64,000 nucleotides of DNA from Paenibacillus amylolyticus (GCF_001570725.1 NZ_BCNV01000004.1:124001-188000); one strand, 5' to 3'; counted from the first letter of the stretch, positions 17,655 through 26,605 are shown. Notes: a model not told the origin generated them from the letters alone. A program made the numbers and translations.

Positions 17655-17785
17655 TCAGATTTGGAGAGGAAAATGGGTAATTGGTTTCGCTGGTACTATG
17701 CGTCTTGTAGAACGGCTCACGTTTGAACCTTGGGTCAGCGGGTAATGACTCGAAGAGACGATTCGCTAATAAGGGGCTGTGAGAT

Positions 17786-18595
17786 ATGGGACGTTATGTA
17801 CAAGTGGAACCGAATGTAAAAATATATGTTGAAGATATTGGTGAAGGAACCCCGGTTGTCTTTTTGCACGGCTGGCCTGTCAATTATAAAATGTTTGAAT
17901 ATCAGCTGAATGTTCTACCTAACCATGGCATTCGTGCCATTGCGATAGATTTTAGAGGATATGGCTTATCGGATAAGCCATCCACCGGGTATGATTATGA
18001 TCGCATGGCAGACGATGTTCGTGCCGTTATTGATGATCTGGAGCTGACAGACGCGGTACTCGCAGGGTTCTCCATGGGTGGAGCAATTGCAGTACATTAT
18101 ATGGCTCGCCATAAGGGACATGGTGTATCCAAGCTGGCCTTGTTATCTGCGGCAGCACCTGTGTTCACACAGCGCGAAGGATATCCGTATGGATTGACCC
18201 CGGAGCAGCTGAACGAGCAGATTATTGAGCCGATCTTCGCAGATCGACCGAAGTTGCTGGAGACGTTTGGCGGCATGTTCTTCGCGAAGGAACACAGCCA
18301 GCCATTCATGGATTGGTTCCATGCACTGGGCATGGAGGCTTCATCCTATGGTACCATTCGCAGTGCAATGGCGTTGCGGGATGAGGACTTGCGAGGTGAG
18401 CTGAGTTCGATTCAGGTGCCGACAGCTATTTTGCACGGGAAAAAGGATGAGATCTGTCCGTTCGAATTCGCCGAGCAGATGCACCAAGGCATCGCTTCAT
18501 CTCAATTGATTGCTTTTGAAGAGAGTGGTCATGGCGCATTCTATGATGAATTGGAGAAATTCAATTCGGAACTGATCCGATTTATTCAATCTTAA
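17786..18595 (+). CDS. Alpha/beta hydrolase (non-haem haloperoxidase/arylesterase-like)
   Basis: A 269-residue cytoplasmic alpha/beta hydrolase. HGWP forms the oxyanion region near residue 29, DFRGYGLSDKP follows, the nucleophile Ser is in GFSMGG near 96, the acid Asp in HGKKDEICP near 221 and His in ESGHGAFYDE near 250. This pattern is common in cofactor-free haloperoxidases and esterases, and the natural substrate is unknown. RBS AAGGGGCTG precedes the ATG. It ends before a bidirectional terminator shared with the convergent ZIP gene. Confidence 0.85.
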   Translation: MGRYVQVEPNVKIYVEDIGEGTPVVFLHGWPVNYKMFEYQLNVLPNHGIRAIAIDFRGYGLSDKPSTGYDYDRMADDVRAVIDDLELTDAVLAGFSMGGAIAVHYMARHKGHGVSKLALLSAAAPVFTQREGYPYGLTPEQLNEQIIEPIFADRPKLLETFGGMFFAKEHSQPFMDWFHALGMEASSYGTIRSAMALRDEDLRGELSSIQVPTAILHGKKDEICPFEFAEQMHQGIASSQLIAFEESGHGAFYDELEKFNSELIRFIQS

Positions 18596-18663
18596 TCAGG
18601 TGGGTGCATAGTGCCTCATACAGACAATCCCAGTAATTTCATGGAATCTTCATTTGTGGCTAA

Positions 18664-18711
18664 ACAAAGAACCCGGTCGACAGTCTTGGACTGTTTGCTC
18701 GGGTTCTTTAG
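18664..18711. terminator. Bidirectional intrinsic terminator between convergent genes
   Basis: AAAGAACCCG at 18666-18675 pairs with CGGGTTCTTT at 18700-18709; an inner hairpin ACAGTC-TTG-GACTGT occupies the loop. It can serve both the hydrolase (+) and the ZIP transporter (-). Confidence 0.8.
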
Positions 18712-18718
18712 TCTTGAA

Positions 18719-19450
18719 TTAAAACAGTTCGGTCAGACCAATCATCGTGATAAGTCCGAGTAAAAACGAGATGGTCGCCACACGTGCATTGCCGTCACCA
18801 TGACTCTCGGGAATGAGTTCCTTATAGACGATGAACATCATCGCACCAGCTGCAAAAGCCAAACCATAAGGGACAAGACCAGCTACGAGACTACTTAGGG
18901 TGTAACCAATCATAGCTGTAATAATCTCTACCGCTCCGGTCAGAGTGGCAATACCCAGCGCTTTGAAGCGGCCAATGTTCTGGTTCACGAGAAATAGGGC
19001 CACCAGGAATCCCTCCGGTGCATTCTGCAATCCGATGGAAAAGGCAATGAGATTGCCCAGGTTCTCATCCGAGCTTGCATAGCTGACTCCAACCGATAAC
19101 CCTTCCGGCAGGTTATGCATGGTGATGGCTGCAATAATCATGAAGGCTTTGGCTTCAATTTTGAAAGGCATTTTCTCGGGATTCTCCAGATCGACGTGTG
19201 GAATCTTCATCTCCAGTACCAGTAGCACCAGGCTACCAAGCATAATACCAAATGCGAGTACAAAGAGGTTCGATTGGCCAAGCGCTTCGGGAATGAGATT
19301 ATACACCGAGGCCGAGGTCATAATACCTGCGGCGTATGCCAGCAAGATATCACGCAGACGGTGCGAGATCTTGCGCATAAATAGAATCGGTACGGCCCCT
19401 AGGCCGGTAGACATGGCTGATATAAAACTGCCAATGAGTGCATCGTTCAT
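18719..19450 (-). CDS. ZIP-family divalent metal transporter
   Basis: A 243-residue membrane protein with about eight hydrophobic segments. The ZIP signature HNLPEGLSVGVSY in helix 4 and QNAPEGF in helix 5 are the metal-binding motifs, and the sequence is of the ZupT/GufA type that imports zinc, iron or manganese. ATG at 19450 is chosen because GGAGGG lies about 12 bases upstream and the first helix begins at once; a longer frame adds 19 residues. It faces the P1B-4 pump region, making a small metal-homeostasis neighbourhood. Confidence 0.88.
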   Translation of the reverse strand: MNDALIGSFISAMSTGLGAVPILFMRKISHRLRDILLAYAAGIMTSASVYNLIPEALGQSNLFVLAFGIMLGSLVLLVLEMKIPHVDLENPEKMPFKIEAKAFMIIAAITMHNLPEGLSVGVSYASSDENLGNLIAFSIGLQNAPEGFLVALFLVNQNIGRFKALGIATLTGAVEIITAMIGYTLSSLVAGLVPYGLAFAAGAMMFIVYKELIPESHGDGNARVATISFLLGLITMIGLTELF

Positions 19451-19706
19451 GCTTCCATTTTCCCTCCTGATGAAGACTTCTTCATAATCGCTGCCGAGCA
19501 TTGACACCGTACATAAAAGAGATCATAATGAACAACAGATTAGAATGATTATAAATTAGAATTCCGTTTCTGCATAGGGCAATTGTCATTACACAGGCAG
19601 GTCTTGTGGACATGATGTAGGCTTTTCGTTCTAGTGTATGCAAAAGCATAAGCTTTTGATGCCGGAGGGCCTAACCTTTTTACAGAACCCGGGGGAGGAA
19701 CTATAC

Positions 19707-20648
19707 ATGTATAAATCAATTATTATCGGAACAGGCCCTGCAGGGCTGACAGCAGCAATCTATCTGGCACGTGCCAACTTGAACCCACTCGTTATTGAAG
19801 GACCACAACCTGGTGGCCAACTGACAACAACAACTGAAGTGGAGAACTTCCCAGGTTTCCCTGATGGTATTATGGGTCCTGAACTGATGGATAACATGCG
19901 TAAACAAGCGGAGCGTTTCGGTGCTGAATTCCGCACAGGCTGGGTGAACAACATCGACATGAGCGAGCGTCCATTCAAGATTCAAGTTGAAGGTATGGGT
20001 GAACTCGTATCCGAAACATTGATTCTGTCTACAGGCGCATCTGCTAAATACCTGGGTATTCCTGGGGAAGAAACGAATGTGGGCCGTGGTGTGAGCACAT
20101 GTGCAACATGTGATGGATTCTTCTTCCGTAACAAAGAGATCATCGTTATCGGCGGTGGCGACTCTGCACTTGAGGAAGCAAGTTTCCTGTCCCGTTTCGG
20201 TTCCAAAGTAACGCTGGTGCACCGTCGTGAAGAACTGCGTGGCTCCAAAATCATGCAGGATCGTGCACGCAGCAACGAAAAAGTAGAGATGGCTTTGAAC
20301 CGTACACCACTCGAAGTACTTGCTGGCGACAACGGCGTGACAGGTCTGAAAGTGTTGAACAACGAAACAGGTGAAGAAGAAGTGATTCCAGCAAGCGGCG
20401 TATTCGTAGCCATTGGTCACACACCAAACACTGGATTCCTTGGCGGACAGATCACTACAGACGAACACGGATATATCCTGACTACACCGGGTACATCCGA
20501 GACAAACATCCCAGGCGTATTCGCATGTGGTGACGTTCAGGATACACGTTACAAACAAGCGATCACAGCTGCGGGTAGCGGATGTATGGCTGCGATGGAC
20601 ACAGAGAAATACATTGAAAGCTTGGAGCACAGCGCAGTTGTTCTGTAA
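19707..20648 (+). CDS. trxB: Thioredoxin reductase
   Basis: A 313-residue flavoprotein that reduces thioredoxin with NADPH. FAD-binding GTGPAGLTAAIYLARA is at the N-terminus, the redox pair Cys132/Cys135 in CATCDG, the NADPH-binding GGGDSALEEA near residue 153 and the second FAD motif GDVQDTRYKQAITAAGSG near 280. ATG at 19707 is supported by GGGGGAGGAA upstream; a 23-residue longer frame lacks a good ribosome site. The upstream 200 bases contain a small hairpin CAAAAGC-ATAA-GCTTTTG at 19641-19658 but no gene. Confidence 0.95.
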   Translation: MYKSIIIGTGPAGLTAAIYLARANLNPLVIEGPQPGGQLTTTTEVENFPGFPDGIMGPELMDNMRKQAERFGAEFRTGWVNNIDMSERPFKIQVEGMGELVSETLILSTGASAKYLGIPGEETNVGRGVSTCATCDGFFFRNKEIIVIGGGDSALEEASFLSRFGSKVTLVHRREELRGSKIMQDRARSNEKVEMALNRTPLEVLAGDNGVTGLKVLNNETGEEEVIPASGVFVAIGHTPNTGFLGGQITTDEHGYILTTPGTSETNIPGVFACGDVQDTRYKQAITAAGSGCMAAMDTEKYIESLEHSAVVL

Positions 20649-20710
20649 TAGAATGAGCTGATTTCAAACAAACTATAGATTAATATAAAACCATACGAGG
20701 TGAATTAAAC

Positions 20711-20941
20711 ATGGAAAACGTAATTGTATACACATCAACGAATTGCCCGAACTGCAAATCCGTAAAAAGTTTCCTGGCTGACAAAGGCATCGCTTATGAA
20801 GAGCGCAATATCGAAACTAGCGATGAGTTTGCACAACAAGTATGGGACATGGGTGTACGTGCCGTGCCTTTGACTGTGATTGGTGAACACCGCATCCTGG
20901 GTATGAACAAAACCCAATTCGCTAAAGCATTGGACGCTTAA
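20711..20941 (+). CDS. Glutaredoxin-family protein
   Basis: A 76-residue thioredoxin-fold protein with the redox site CPNC at residues 13-16, the cis-proline motif RAVPLTVIGE near 55 and ILGMN after it. Proteins of this size with a CPxC site are NrdH/glutaredoxin-like dithiol carriers reduced by thioredoxin reductase, and it follows trxB by 62 bases, which suggests they work together. RBS ACGAGGTGA precedes the ATG. A terminator follows. Confidence 0.88.
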   Translation: MENVIVYTSTNCPNCKSVKSFLADKGIAYEERNIETSDEFAQQVWDMGVRAVPLTVIGEHRILGMNKTQFAKALDA

Positions 20942-21035
20942 TTCAGGCTGCTGATCATCTGGATCATCATGTGATGAAAGAGAGATTCGATTCATATGCA
21001 ATTCCGGTTTTCGCGAGCCGTTAGGATATAGAAAG

Positions 21036-21063
21036 AACCGTACCCGATTGGGTACGGTTTTTT
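21036..21063 (+). terminator. Intrinsic terminator after trxB-glutaredoxin
   Basis: AACCGTACCC at 21037-21046 and GGGTACGGTT at 21050-21059 form a perfect 10-bp stem followed by TTTTTG. Confidence 0.9.
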
Positions 21064-21190
21064 GTGCACTTGCTCTGAATGAAACGAGCGGATATTTAAC
21101 TGACCTCAAGCATATTCGGAATTGTCCAATATACAGAAGTGCGATATCCTTTTCTTAAGTCGCAGAGCACAATTGAGGTGAACAAGCAGC

Positions 21191-22024
21191 ATGATTATAG
21201 ATCAGCAGGAGCATTTTCGCTTCTGGGAACAGGCCAGTATACGAGATATCCATGTTGAAAGAGCTATTCTTGCAAAGGGTGAAAGAACATTATTCACAGT
21301 ACAATCCAGTAGTTTTTTCTGTTTGAAGAGAGGGAACGTGCTGGTGTTGCTCAATCAGAACACCTATTCCATCAATGCTTTTGAGATTATACACGCACCT
21401 CCCAAAAGTCTGTTTGAAGTTAATGCAGGTTCAGACGGAGCGGAGTATATATTGATTTCCTATAAAGCAGAACGGGGACCATCGTACGGCGATGAGTCGA
21501 TGTTTGTAGACGAACGCAGATATCCAACTCACGTTACATACCGTGTGACACTAACGCAACCAATGATGCTATATGAAATTGCAGATCGTATGTTAGAGGC
21601 CCAACAGCAGGAGGCGCCTTCGGTACCACTTCAACTTAAAGCATCGTTCTATCAATGGGTTTATTACCTGGTGGAACAGTACTATCTACAGCCTCTGGTT
21701 GTAAAAGTAACCAGCCCCGTCGAGTTGGTCATACAGACTCTGGAGTACCTGTTGCAGAACTATGCAAAACCGCATACGTTGGACTCTTTGGCGGCAGCAA
21801 TGGGGCGGAGTCCGGGCCATCTTTCGAATTGTTTCAAACAAGTGCTTAATCGTGGACCGATTGACTGTCTAATCCGTTTGCGTATGCAAAAGGCTTGCAA
21901 GCTATTGGCCCGAAACAAAGCTTCCCTTACGAATGATTGCATCGGCTATTGGGTACCAGGATGCTTACTATTTCAGCAACGCCTTCAAAAAGTATATGGG
22001 AATTTCACCGCAGAAGTATCGTAA
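21191..22024 (+). pseudogene. AraC-family transcriptional regulator with a frameshift in the HTH domain
   Basis: The first 240 residues read as an AraC/XylS regulator: an N-terminal cupin-like sensor domain (about 1-165) and the start of the two-HTH domain from PVELVIQTLEYLLQ near 178. After KACKLLA near residue 240 the family pattern is lost and the frame ends after 36 unrelated residues. Removing one C from the CCC run at 21909-21911 restores a textbook second HTH, read as AETKLPLRMIASAIGYQDAY then YFSNAFKKYMGISPQKYRK. So this is either a real +1 frameshift mutation or a sequencing error. In the restored frame no stop codon occurs before the downstream binding-protein gene. The likely role, by its neighbour, is siderophore-responsive activation. 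Confidence 0.75.
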
Positions 22025-22108
22025 GCAATGGGTAGAGGAAGATGTTACATCCTCAGCAGGAAGAAATTATATTGTTGGCTCTCCAGCCCCATGTTATATT
22101 CCTTCATA

Positions 22109-22129
22109 TGATAATGATAATTATTATCA
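22109..22129 (+). promoter_or_regulatory. Fur box upstream of the siderophore-binding lipoprotein gene
   Basis: TGATAATGATAATTATTATCA contains 18 of 19 consensus Fur box positions. It lies 26 bases before the lipoprotein ATG, inside the stretch that would be read through if the AraC frameshift were corrected. It implies iron-repressed expression. Confidence 0.85.
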
Positions 22130-22154
22130 ATATTTAGATGGAGGGTCTGATGAA

Positions 22155-23171
22155 ATGTTAAGAAATATAAAGAGAGTCCCAATGGCTTTGCTGATGGCTT
22201 TTGGGTTGCTGTTGAGTGCATGTAGTGGCGGTTCTTCAGGGAATACAGGGGCTGCAACAGGAGATGGAAGTACAGCTCAATCGAAAGCACCAGCTTCCCA
22301 AGTAAACAGTTCAAGCGAAAATAATACAAATGAAAATGTGCAAGCGACAACACGTATAGTGAACACATCCCTGGGTGAGGTCGAAGTGCCAGCTAATCCG
22401 CAGCGTGTCGTAACGGATTTCTTTTTGGGTCATATTCTGGCCTTGAATGTAAAACCCGTAGGAAGTAACGGCGTATTTATGCAAAACCCTTATCTGGAGG
22501 GCAAGGTTTCCGGTATCGAGGATATTTCGGACAATCTTGAAGCAATAACTGGACTGAACCCTGACCTAATCGTTACAGGCAATGCCAAAAGTTACGATGC
22601 TTATTGCAAAATCGCCCCAACCGTCTTTCTGGACAACTCGGCCCCAGTTCGTGATCAGGTTAAAGAGCTTGGCGTTATATTGGGGAAAGAGGCTGAAGCA
22701 TCGGCATGGCTTACCGATTTTGAACAAAAGGTGACTTCGGCCAAGGAGAGTTTAAGCAGTATAATCAAAGAGGGAGAAAACGTTACTGTGTTTGACGGAG
22801 GCTTGAGCAAAGACATCACGCTTTATGGTAATGCGCATACAGGCAGAACGATCCATGGTGAATTGGACTTGCCTATGAATGAGAACGTGATACGCAGCAT
22901 TGATCCAAAAGTGGGCTGGGCTACGATCTCTAATGAGCTCGCCGGATCATATGCTGGTGATTACATATTTATGGCCGTGAATGCCAAAGTGGAATCATTT
23001 GACTATACGAGTGATCCGGTGTGGGGAACGTTAGACGCAGTCAAAAACAATGAGTTATACGAAATTGATGGTTATAAATTTTACTTTTCCGATCCAATTT
23101 CCGTCATGGGTCAGATTCAGGATATTGTTGATATGATGGAAGAACGGGCTCTGGAGAAATCTAAAAAGTAG
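22155..23171 (+). CDS. Iron-siderophore ABC transporter substrate-binding lipoprotein
   Basis: A 338-residue lipoprotein: a signal peptide with lipobox LLLSAC (Cys23), a Ser/Thr/Asn-rich linker to about residue 75, then a FepB/BtuF-type binding domain with LGEVEVPANPQRVVTDFFLG, NLEAITGLNPDLIVTG and a C-terminal dimer of lobes. It captures ferric siderophore outside the membrane. ATG at 22155 has GGAGGG 9 bases upstream and a near-perfect Fur box before that. The same frame is open upstream into the AraC HTH with no stop. No permease or ATPase genes follow, so it must use components encoded elsewhere. Confidence 0.9.
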   Translation: MLRNIKRVPMALLMAFGLLLSACSGGSSGNTGAATGDGSTAQSKAPASQVNSSSENNTNENVQATTRIVNTSLGEVEVPANPQRVVTDFFLGHILALNVKPVGSNGVFMQNPYLEGKVSGIEDISDNLEAITGLNPDLIVTGNAKSYDAYCKIAPTVFLDNSAPVRDQVKELGVILGKEAEASAWLTDFEQKVTSAKESLSSIIKEGENVTVFDGGLSKDITLYGNAHTGRTIHGELDLPMNENVIRSIDPKVGWATISNELAGSYAGDYIFMAVNAKVESFDYTSDPVWGTLDAVKNNELYEIDGYKFYFSDPISVMGQIQDIVDMMEERALEKSKK

Positions 23172-23192
23172 TGATTTAACACAGGTAACGTG

Positions 23193-23268
23193 AAAAATCC
23201 CCTTACCGCTGTAATTAGGAGCACATGGTAACATGAACTCCAGGAATTACTGCGAAAGGGGATTTTGC
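23193..23268 (+). terminator. Long hairpin terminator after the siderophore-binding protein gene
   Basis: AAAATCCCCTT at 23194-23204 pairs with AAGGGGATTTT at 23256-23266; further inside, CGC-GTAATT pairs with AATTAC-GCG and GGAG with CTCC. The T tract is short, and it may act in both directions. Confidence 0.7.
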
Positions 23269-23288
23269 GTTTAATTAAACTATATTAT

Positions 23289-23498
23289 CTAGAAAAAAAT
23301 ACTCATGAAAGTCTGAAATACAACATACACCAGCAATCCTGACAGCATGTACATGAAACCAGCCTTCTTTTTGCTCTGAAACAATCGGAGTATGCCAAGG
23401 CTGAACAGGGGCGCAAGCACAATCAGGAACAGGAGTACGGTGACAAACATTTGCGCCGAGATATCTGAAGTATCCACGTAGGTCACGCTTTTCTTCAC
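23289..23498 (-). CDS. Small hydrophobic membrane protein, unknown
   Basis: Up to 69 residues with two hydrophobic segments, the first around MFVTVLLFLIVLAPLFSLGI and the second around GFMYMLSGLLVYVVFQTFM, joined by a basic loop (QSKKKA). The GTG at 23498 has its ribosome site almost touching; GTG at 23486 is 11 bases from GGAG and may be the true start (65 residues). No family recognised. It stands alone between the lipoprotein and xylR. Confidence 0.5.
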   Translation of the reverse strand: MKKSVTYVDTSDISAQMFVTVLLFLIVLAPLFSLGILRLFQSKKKAGFMYMLSGLLVYVVFQTFMSIFF

Positions 23499-23633
23499 TC
23501 CGTTTCGTTATCGGAATTAACACAGCTGCATTCACATAGCCATGACAAAAATCACATAACCCCATTATACATCTGGATTTCTTTAACAAAAAGGGAGGAA
23601 ATGGGGCGAAATGATGTCAATTTTCATCTGTTA

Positions 23634-24800
23634 TTAGACGGAAACCCTTATTCTTCCTAGAAACTGGGAAATCGCAGAGTAAGCGGCACCAACACGGGTG
23701 GAACGGCTGCCCAGAGCTGCCCACTCAATCTGCAAACTGCGGCGGTGATATGGCAATGTCCGTTCTTCTACCACTTGTTTGAGCGCTGTTTCAATCCATG
23801 GTCCTGCTTCCGAGAGCGGGCCACCAATGATAATGCGTTCCGGATTGAAACTGTTCACGATGTTGGTGATGCCAATCCCCAGTTTGCGCCCAATCGTATC
23901 GTATAATGCCTGAACAGCCTCGTCGCCTTGCTCCGCATAATGAATAAGCTCTCGGGTAGTATGAGCAGGTAATTTCAGCTGATGATCCGGATGCTCGTAG
24001 GCTTTTTCCGATGCATATAACTCCCAGCATCCACGATTACCGCAGGAGCAGGGCAGACCTTCGGCTTCAATGGACATGTGGCCTGTTTCTCCAGCATAGC
24101 CCCATGCTCCTTTGTATAATTCACCATCCACCATGATGCCTGAACCAATTCCCATGCCTGCACTGATATAGATCATATGGCGAACACCGATGCCTGCTCC
24201 AAAATTTAACTCTCCATGAGCGCCAGCATTGGCTTCATTATCGATGGTTACAGGTAGTTCGAATTCTTCTTCAAGTATGGAGCGCAGAGCTACCTTCTCC
24301 CACCCAAGGTTGGGTGCAAACAGGACCGTTCCTGCCTCATCAACCATGCCGGGCACTCCGATGCCAATGCCGATGACACCATGAGGGGAAGGAGGAGCTG
24401 CTTCAATGAGTTGCTGTGCCGCCAATTTCAATTGCTCCAGTACAGAGGACACATCATGATGTTCCAAGATTACTGCATACTCTGTGATGACGTGACCTTC
24501 CAGATCCGTCAGTACACCTTTCAAGTGGGTCACACTAAGTTCCAGTCCAACAGCATATCCCGATGTCCCTCGAAACAGTAACATGAGTGGTTTGCGTCCG
24601 CCACTGGATTCTCCAGGGCCAATCTCCTCCAAGAGTTCATCGTTAATCAGATCGGCTACAAGGTTGGAAACCGTTGCTTTGTTAAGTCCTGTTAGTTCAG
24701 ACACGCGTGCGCGTGAAAGAGGGGCATGACGCCGGATCGTATCCAGCACGATCGACTTATTTATTTTTTTGACCAGCATCTGGTCTCCGGTAATTTTCAT
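23634..24800 (-). CDS. xylR: Xylose repressor, ROK family
   Basis: A 388-residue regulator. The N-terminal winged HTH reads HAPLSRARVSELTGLNKATV; the ROK domain follows with GVIGIGIGVPGMVDEAGTV, DNEANAGAHGE and the zinc motif CSCGNRGCWELYAS (Cys/His cluster). It binds the operator at 24909-24935 in the absence of xylose and represses xylA, from which it is divergently transcribed. Length and domain order equal Bacillus XylR. Confidence 0.93.
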   Translation of the reverse strand: MKITGDQMLVKKINKSIVLDTIRRHAPLSRARVSELTGLNKATVSNLVADLINDELLEEIGPGESSGGRKPLMLLFRGTSGYAVGLELSVTHLKGVLTDLEGHVITEYAVILEHHDVSSVLEQLKLAAQQLIEAAPPSPHGVIGIGIGVPGMVDEAGTVLFAPNLGWEKVALRSILEEEFELPVTIDNEANAGAHGELNFGAGIGVRHMIYISAGMGIGSGIMVDGELYKGAWGYAGETGHMSIEAEGLPCSCGNRGCWELYASEKAYEHPDHQLKLPAHTTRELIHYAEQGDEAVQALYDTIGRKLGIGITNIVNSFNPERIIIGGPLSEAGPWIETALKQVVEERTLPYHRRSLQIEWAALGSRSTRVGAAYSAISQFLGRIRVSV

Positions 24801-24908
24801 ATGGTTAAGGCACTCCTATTCTTCTGATAAAAGGGTTCTGACCCACATCCGAAACAAGTTATTCGACTATTATAGCGTAAACAAACAGGCAAAAAACATT
24901 TTTATTTT

Positions 24909-24972
24909 TACTTTGTTTAACCAATAGACAAAGTATTATCGATGTGATAGGATAACGGTGTAAACGATTTCT
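24909..24972 (+). promoter_or_regulatory. xylA control region: XylR operator, promoter and cre site
   Basis: At 24909-24935 TACTTTGT and ACAAAGTA mirror each other around an 11-base centre, the form of Bacillus-type xyl operators. A promoter TAGACA (24925-24930), 17-base spacer, TAGGAT (24948-24953) overlaps it. At 24959-24972 TGTAAACGATTTCT matches 13 of 14 cre positions. The order operator, promoter, cre implies repression by XylR and by CcpA. Confidence 0.75.
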
Positions 24973-25000
24973 TTAAAACTATTGAGGAGGCATTTTACAC

Positions 25001-26317
25001 ATGGCCTATTTTGAATCCGTTAATAAAATTACATTCGAAGGTAAAGATTCCAAGAATCCATTTGCTTTTAAACATTATAATCCGGAAGAAGTGGTAGCCG
25101 GCAAATCGATGGAAGAACATTTCCGTTTCGGTATGGCTTACTGGCATACATTAACTGCAGGCGGTAGTGACCCGTTTGGTGCGGAGACAGCTGTTCGTTC
25201 GTGGGATAAATATTCAGGTCTGGACCTTGCGAAAGTTCGCGTGGAAGCGGCATTTGAATTTTTGGAAAAAATGAATCTTCCATACTTCTGTTTCCACGAT
25301 GTGGACATCGCACCAGAAGGCAACAACCTGCGTGAATTCTATAGCAACATTGATACTATCGTTGGTCTGATTGAAGACCACATGAAATCCAGCGGCAAAA
25401 AACTGCTCTGGAACACAGCAAACATGTTCTCGAACCCACGCTTCATGTTCGGTGCAGCTTCTACTTGTAACGCAGACGTGTACGCTCACGCTGCAGCACA
25501 AATCAAGAAAGGTCTGGAAGTCGGTAAACGTCTGGGCGCTGAAAACTATGTATTCTGGGGCGGTCGTGAAGGTTACGACACATTGTTGAACACAGACATG
25601 CAACTGGAGCAAGACAACATTGCTCGCATGTTCCATATGGCTGTAGACTACGCGAAGGAAATTGGCTTTGACGCACAATTCCTGATCGAGCCTAAACCAA
25701 AAGAGCCAACGAAACACCAATATGATTATGATGCAGCAACTTCGATTGCTTTCTTGCAAAAATACGGTTTGGACAAACACTTCAAACTCAACCTGGAAGC
25801 GAACCACGCTACATTGGCAGGTCATACATTTGATCACGAAATCCGTGTTGCTCGTACAAACGGCATGCTGGGTTCCCTCGATGCGAACCAAGGTGATATG
25901 CTGATCGGTTGGGATACAGATGAGTTCCCGGTTGATATGTACGATGCTACATTGACAATGTATGAAGTATTGAAAAACGGCGGTATCGGCCGTGGTGGTG
26001 TGAACTTTGACGCGAAAGTACGTCGTGGTTCCTTCGAAGCAGACGATCTGTTCCTGGCACACATCGCAGGTATGGATACGTATGCGAAAGGTTTGAAAGT
26101 AGCAGCGAAATTGATCGAAGATCGCGTATTCGATGACTTCATCGAAAAACGTTACAGCAGCTTCAGCGAAGGTATTGGCGCAGATGTAGTTGCAGGTAAA
26201 GCAACACTGGCTTCCCTTGCTGAGTACGCGTTGAACAACGAAAACCCACGTAAAAACCAATCCGGACGTCAGGAATTGCTGAGAGCACAACTCAACCAGT
26301 ACATCCTGGCTGACTAA
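25001..26317 (+). CDS. xylA: Xylose isomerase
   Basis: A 438-residue class II xylose isomerase converting D-xylose to D-xylulose. Visible are the N-terminal AYWHTLTAGGSDPFG, CFHDVDIAPEG with the catalytic His near residue 101, VFWGGREGYDTLLNTD, FLIEPKPKEPTKHQYD with metal-binding Glu near 232, and LEANHATLAGH. RBS TTGAGGAGG precedes the ATG. Codon use is visibly biased, as for a highly expressed gene. It is controlled by XylR and a cre site just upstream. Confidence 0.97.
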   Translation: MAYFESVNKITFEGKDSKNPFAFKHYNPEEVVAGKSMEEHFRFGMAYWHTLTAGGSDPFGAETAVRSWDKYSGLDLAKVRVEAAFEFLEKMNLPYFCFHDVDIAPEGNNLREFYSNIDTIVGLIEDHMKSSGKKLLWNTANMFSNPRFMFGAASTCNADVYAHAAAQIKKGLEVGKRLGAENYVFWGGREGYDTLLNTDMQLEQDNIARMFHMAVDYAKEIGFDAQFLIEPKPKEPTKHQYDYDAATSIAFLQKYGLDKHFKLNLEANHATLAGHTFDHEIRVARTNGMLGSLDANQGDMLIGWDTDEFPVDMYDATLTMYEVLKNGGIGRGGVNFDAKVRRGSFEADDLFLAHIAGMDTYAKGLKVAAKLIEDRVFDDFIEKRYSSFSEGIGADVVAGKATLASLAEYALNNENPRKNQSGRQELLRAQLNQYILAD

Positions 26318-26321
26318 TAAC

Positions 26322-26391
26322 GGTAGGCTTGATGCACGCCGACCATCGATGGTTACTCATATGTGGTTAGTCATTAGTAACTAAGCCTACC
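26322..26391 (+). repeat. Inverted repeat directly after xylA
   Basis: GGTAGGCTT at 26322-26330 and AAGCCTACC at 26383-26391 are perfect complements separated by 52 bases that contain further short pairings. No T run follows, so it may be a processing or stabilising hairpin at the xylA 3' end. Confidence 0.5.
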
Positions 26392-26438
26392 TTGCACAAG
26401 CTTGTACCATGGAACGCCTGAACAAGCATGACATTCGG

Positions 26439-26480
26439 ACCGTCCCCGACTTTCCCTTGGGAAGACGGGGACGGTTTTTT
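26439..26480 (+). terminator. Intrinsic terminator after xylA
   Basis: ACCGTCCCCG at 26439-26448 and CGGGGACGGT at 26466-26475 form a 10-bp stem followed by TTTTTT. It separates xylA from xylB transcriptionally, at least in part. Confidence 0.9.
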
Positions 26481-26580
26481 GATACCTGAGCCAATCATGC
26501 ACAAGTGACCTACATGCGTATCAAAGTTTCATCTATATATCAATGACGGATAGACGTCGTTGGCACGATTTTTCGCTACA

Positions 26581-26605
26581 GAAACGAGTACGTTTTACTC
26601 GTTTC
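26581..26605 (+). repeat. Perfect 25-bp hairpin between xylA and xylB
   Basis: GAAACGAGTA and TACTCGTTTC are perfect complements around a five-base loop. It lies 43 bases upstream of the structured element and is absent from the other copy's surroundings. Confidence 0.5.

Noticed and set aside
17673..17726. 17-codon frame with GGAGAGG upstream, before the alpha/beta hydrolase
   Set aside because: Very short, no hydrophobic or conserved pattern, and not coupled to the next start.
19716..20630. 304-codon open frame antisense to trxB
   Set aside because: Same reason: a shadow of codon bias in trxB, with a Cys/Thr/His-rich product.
25214..26290. 358-codon open frame antisense to xylA
   Set aside because: It is a mirror of the strongly biased xylA codon use; its translation is Cys/Phe/Val-rich and has no start signal.
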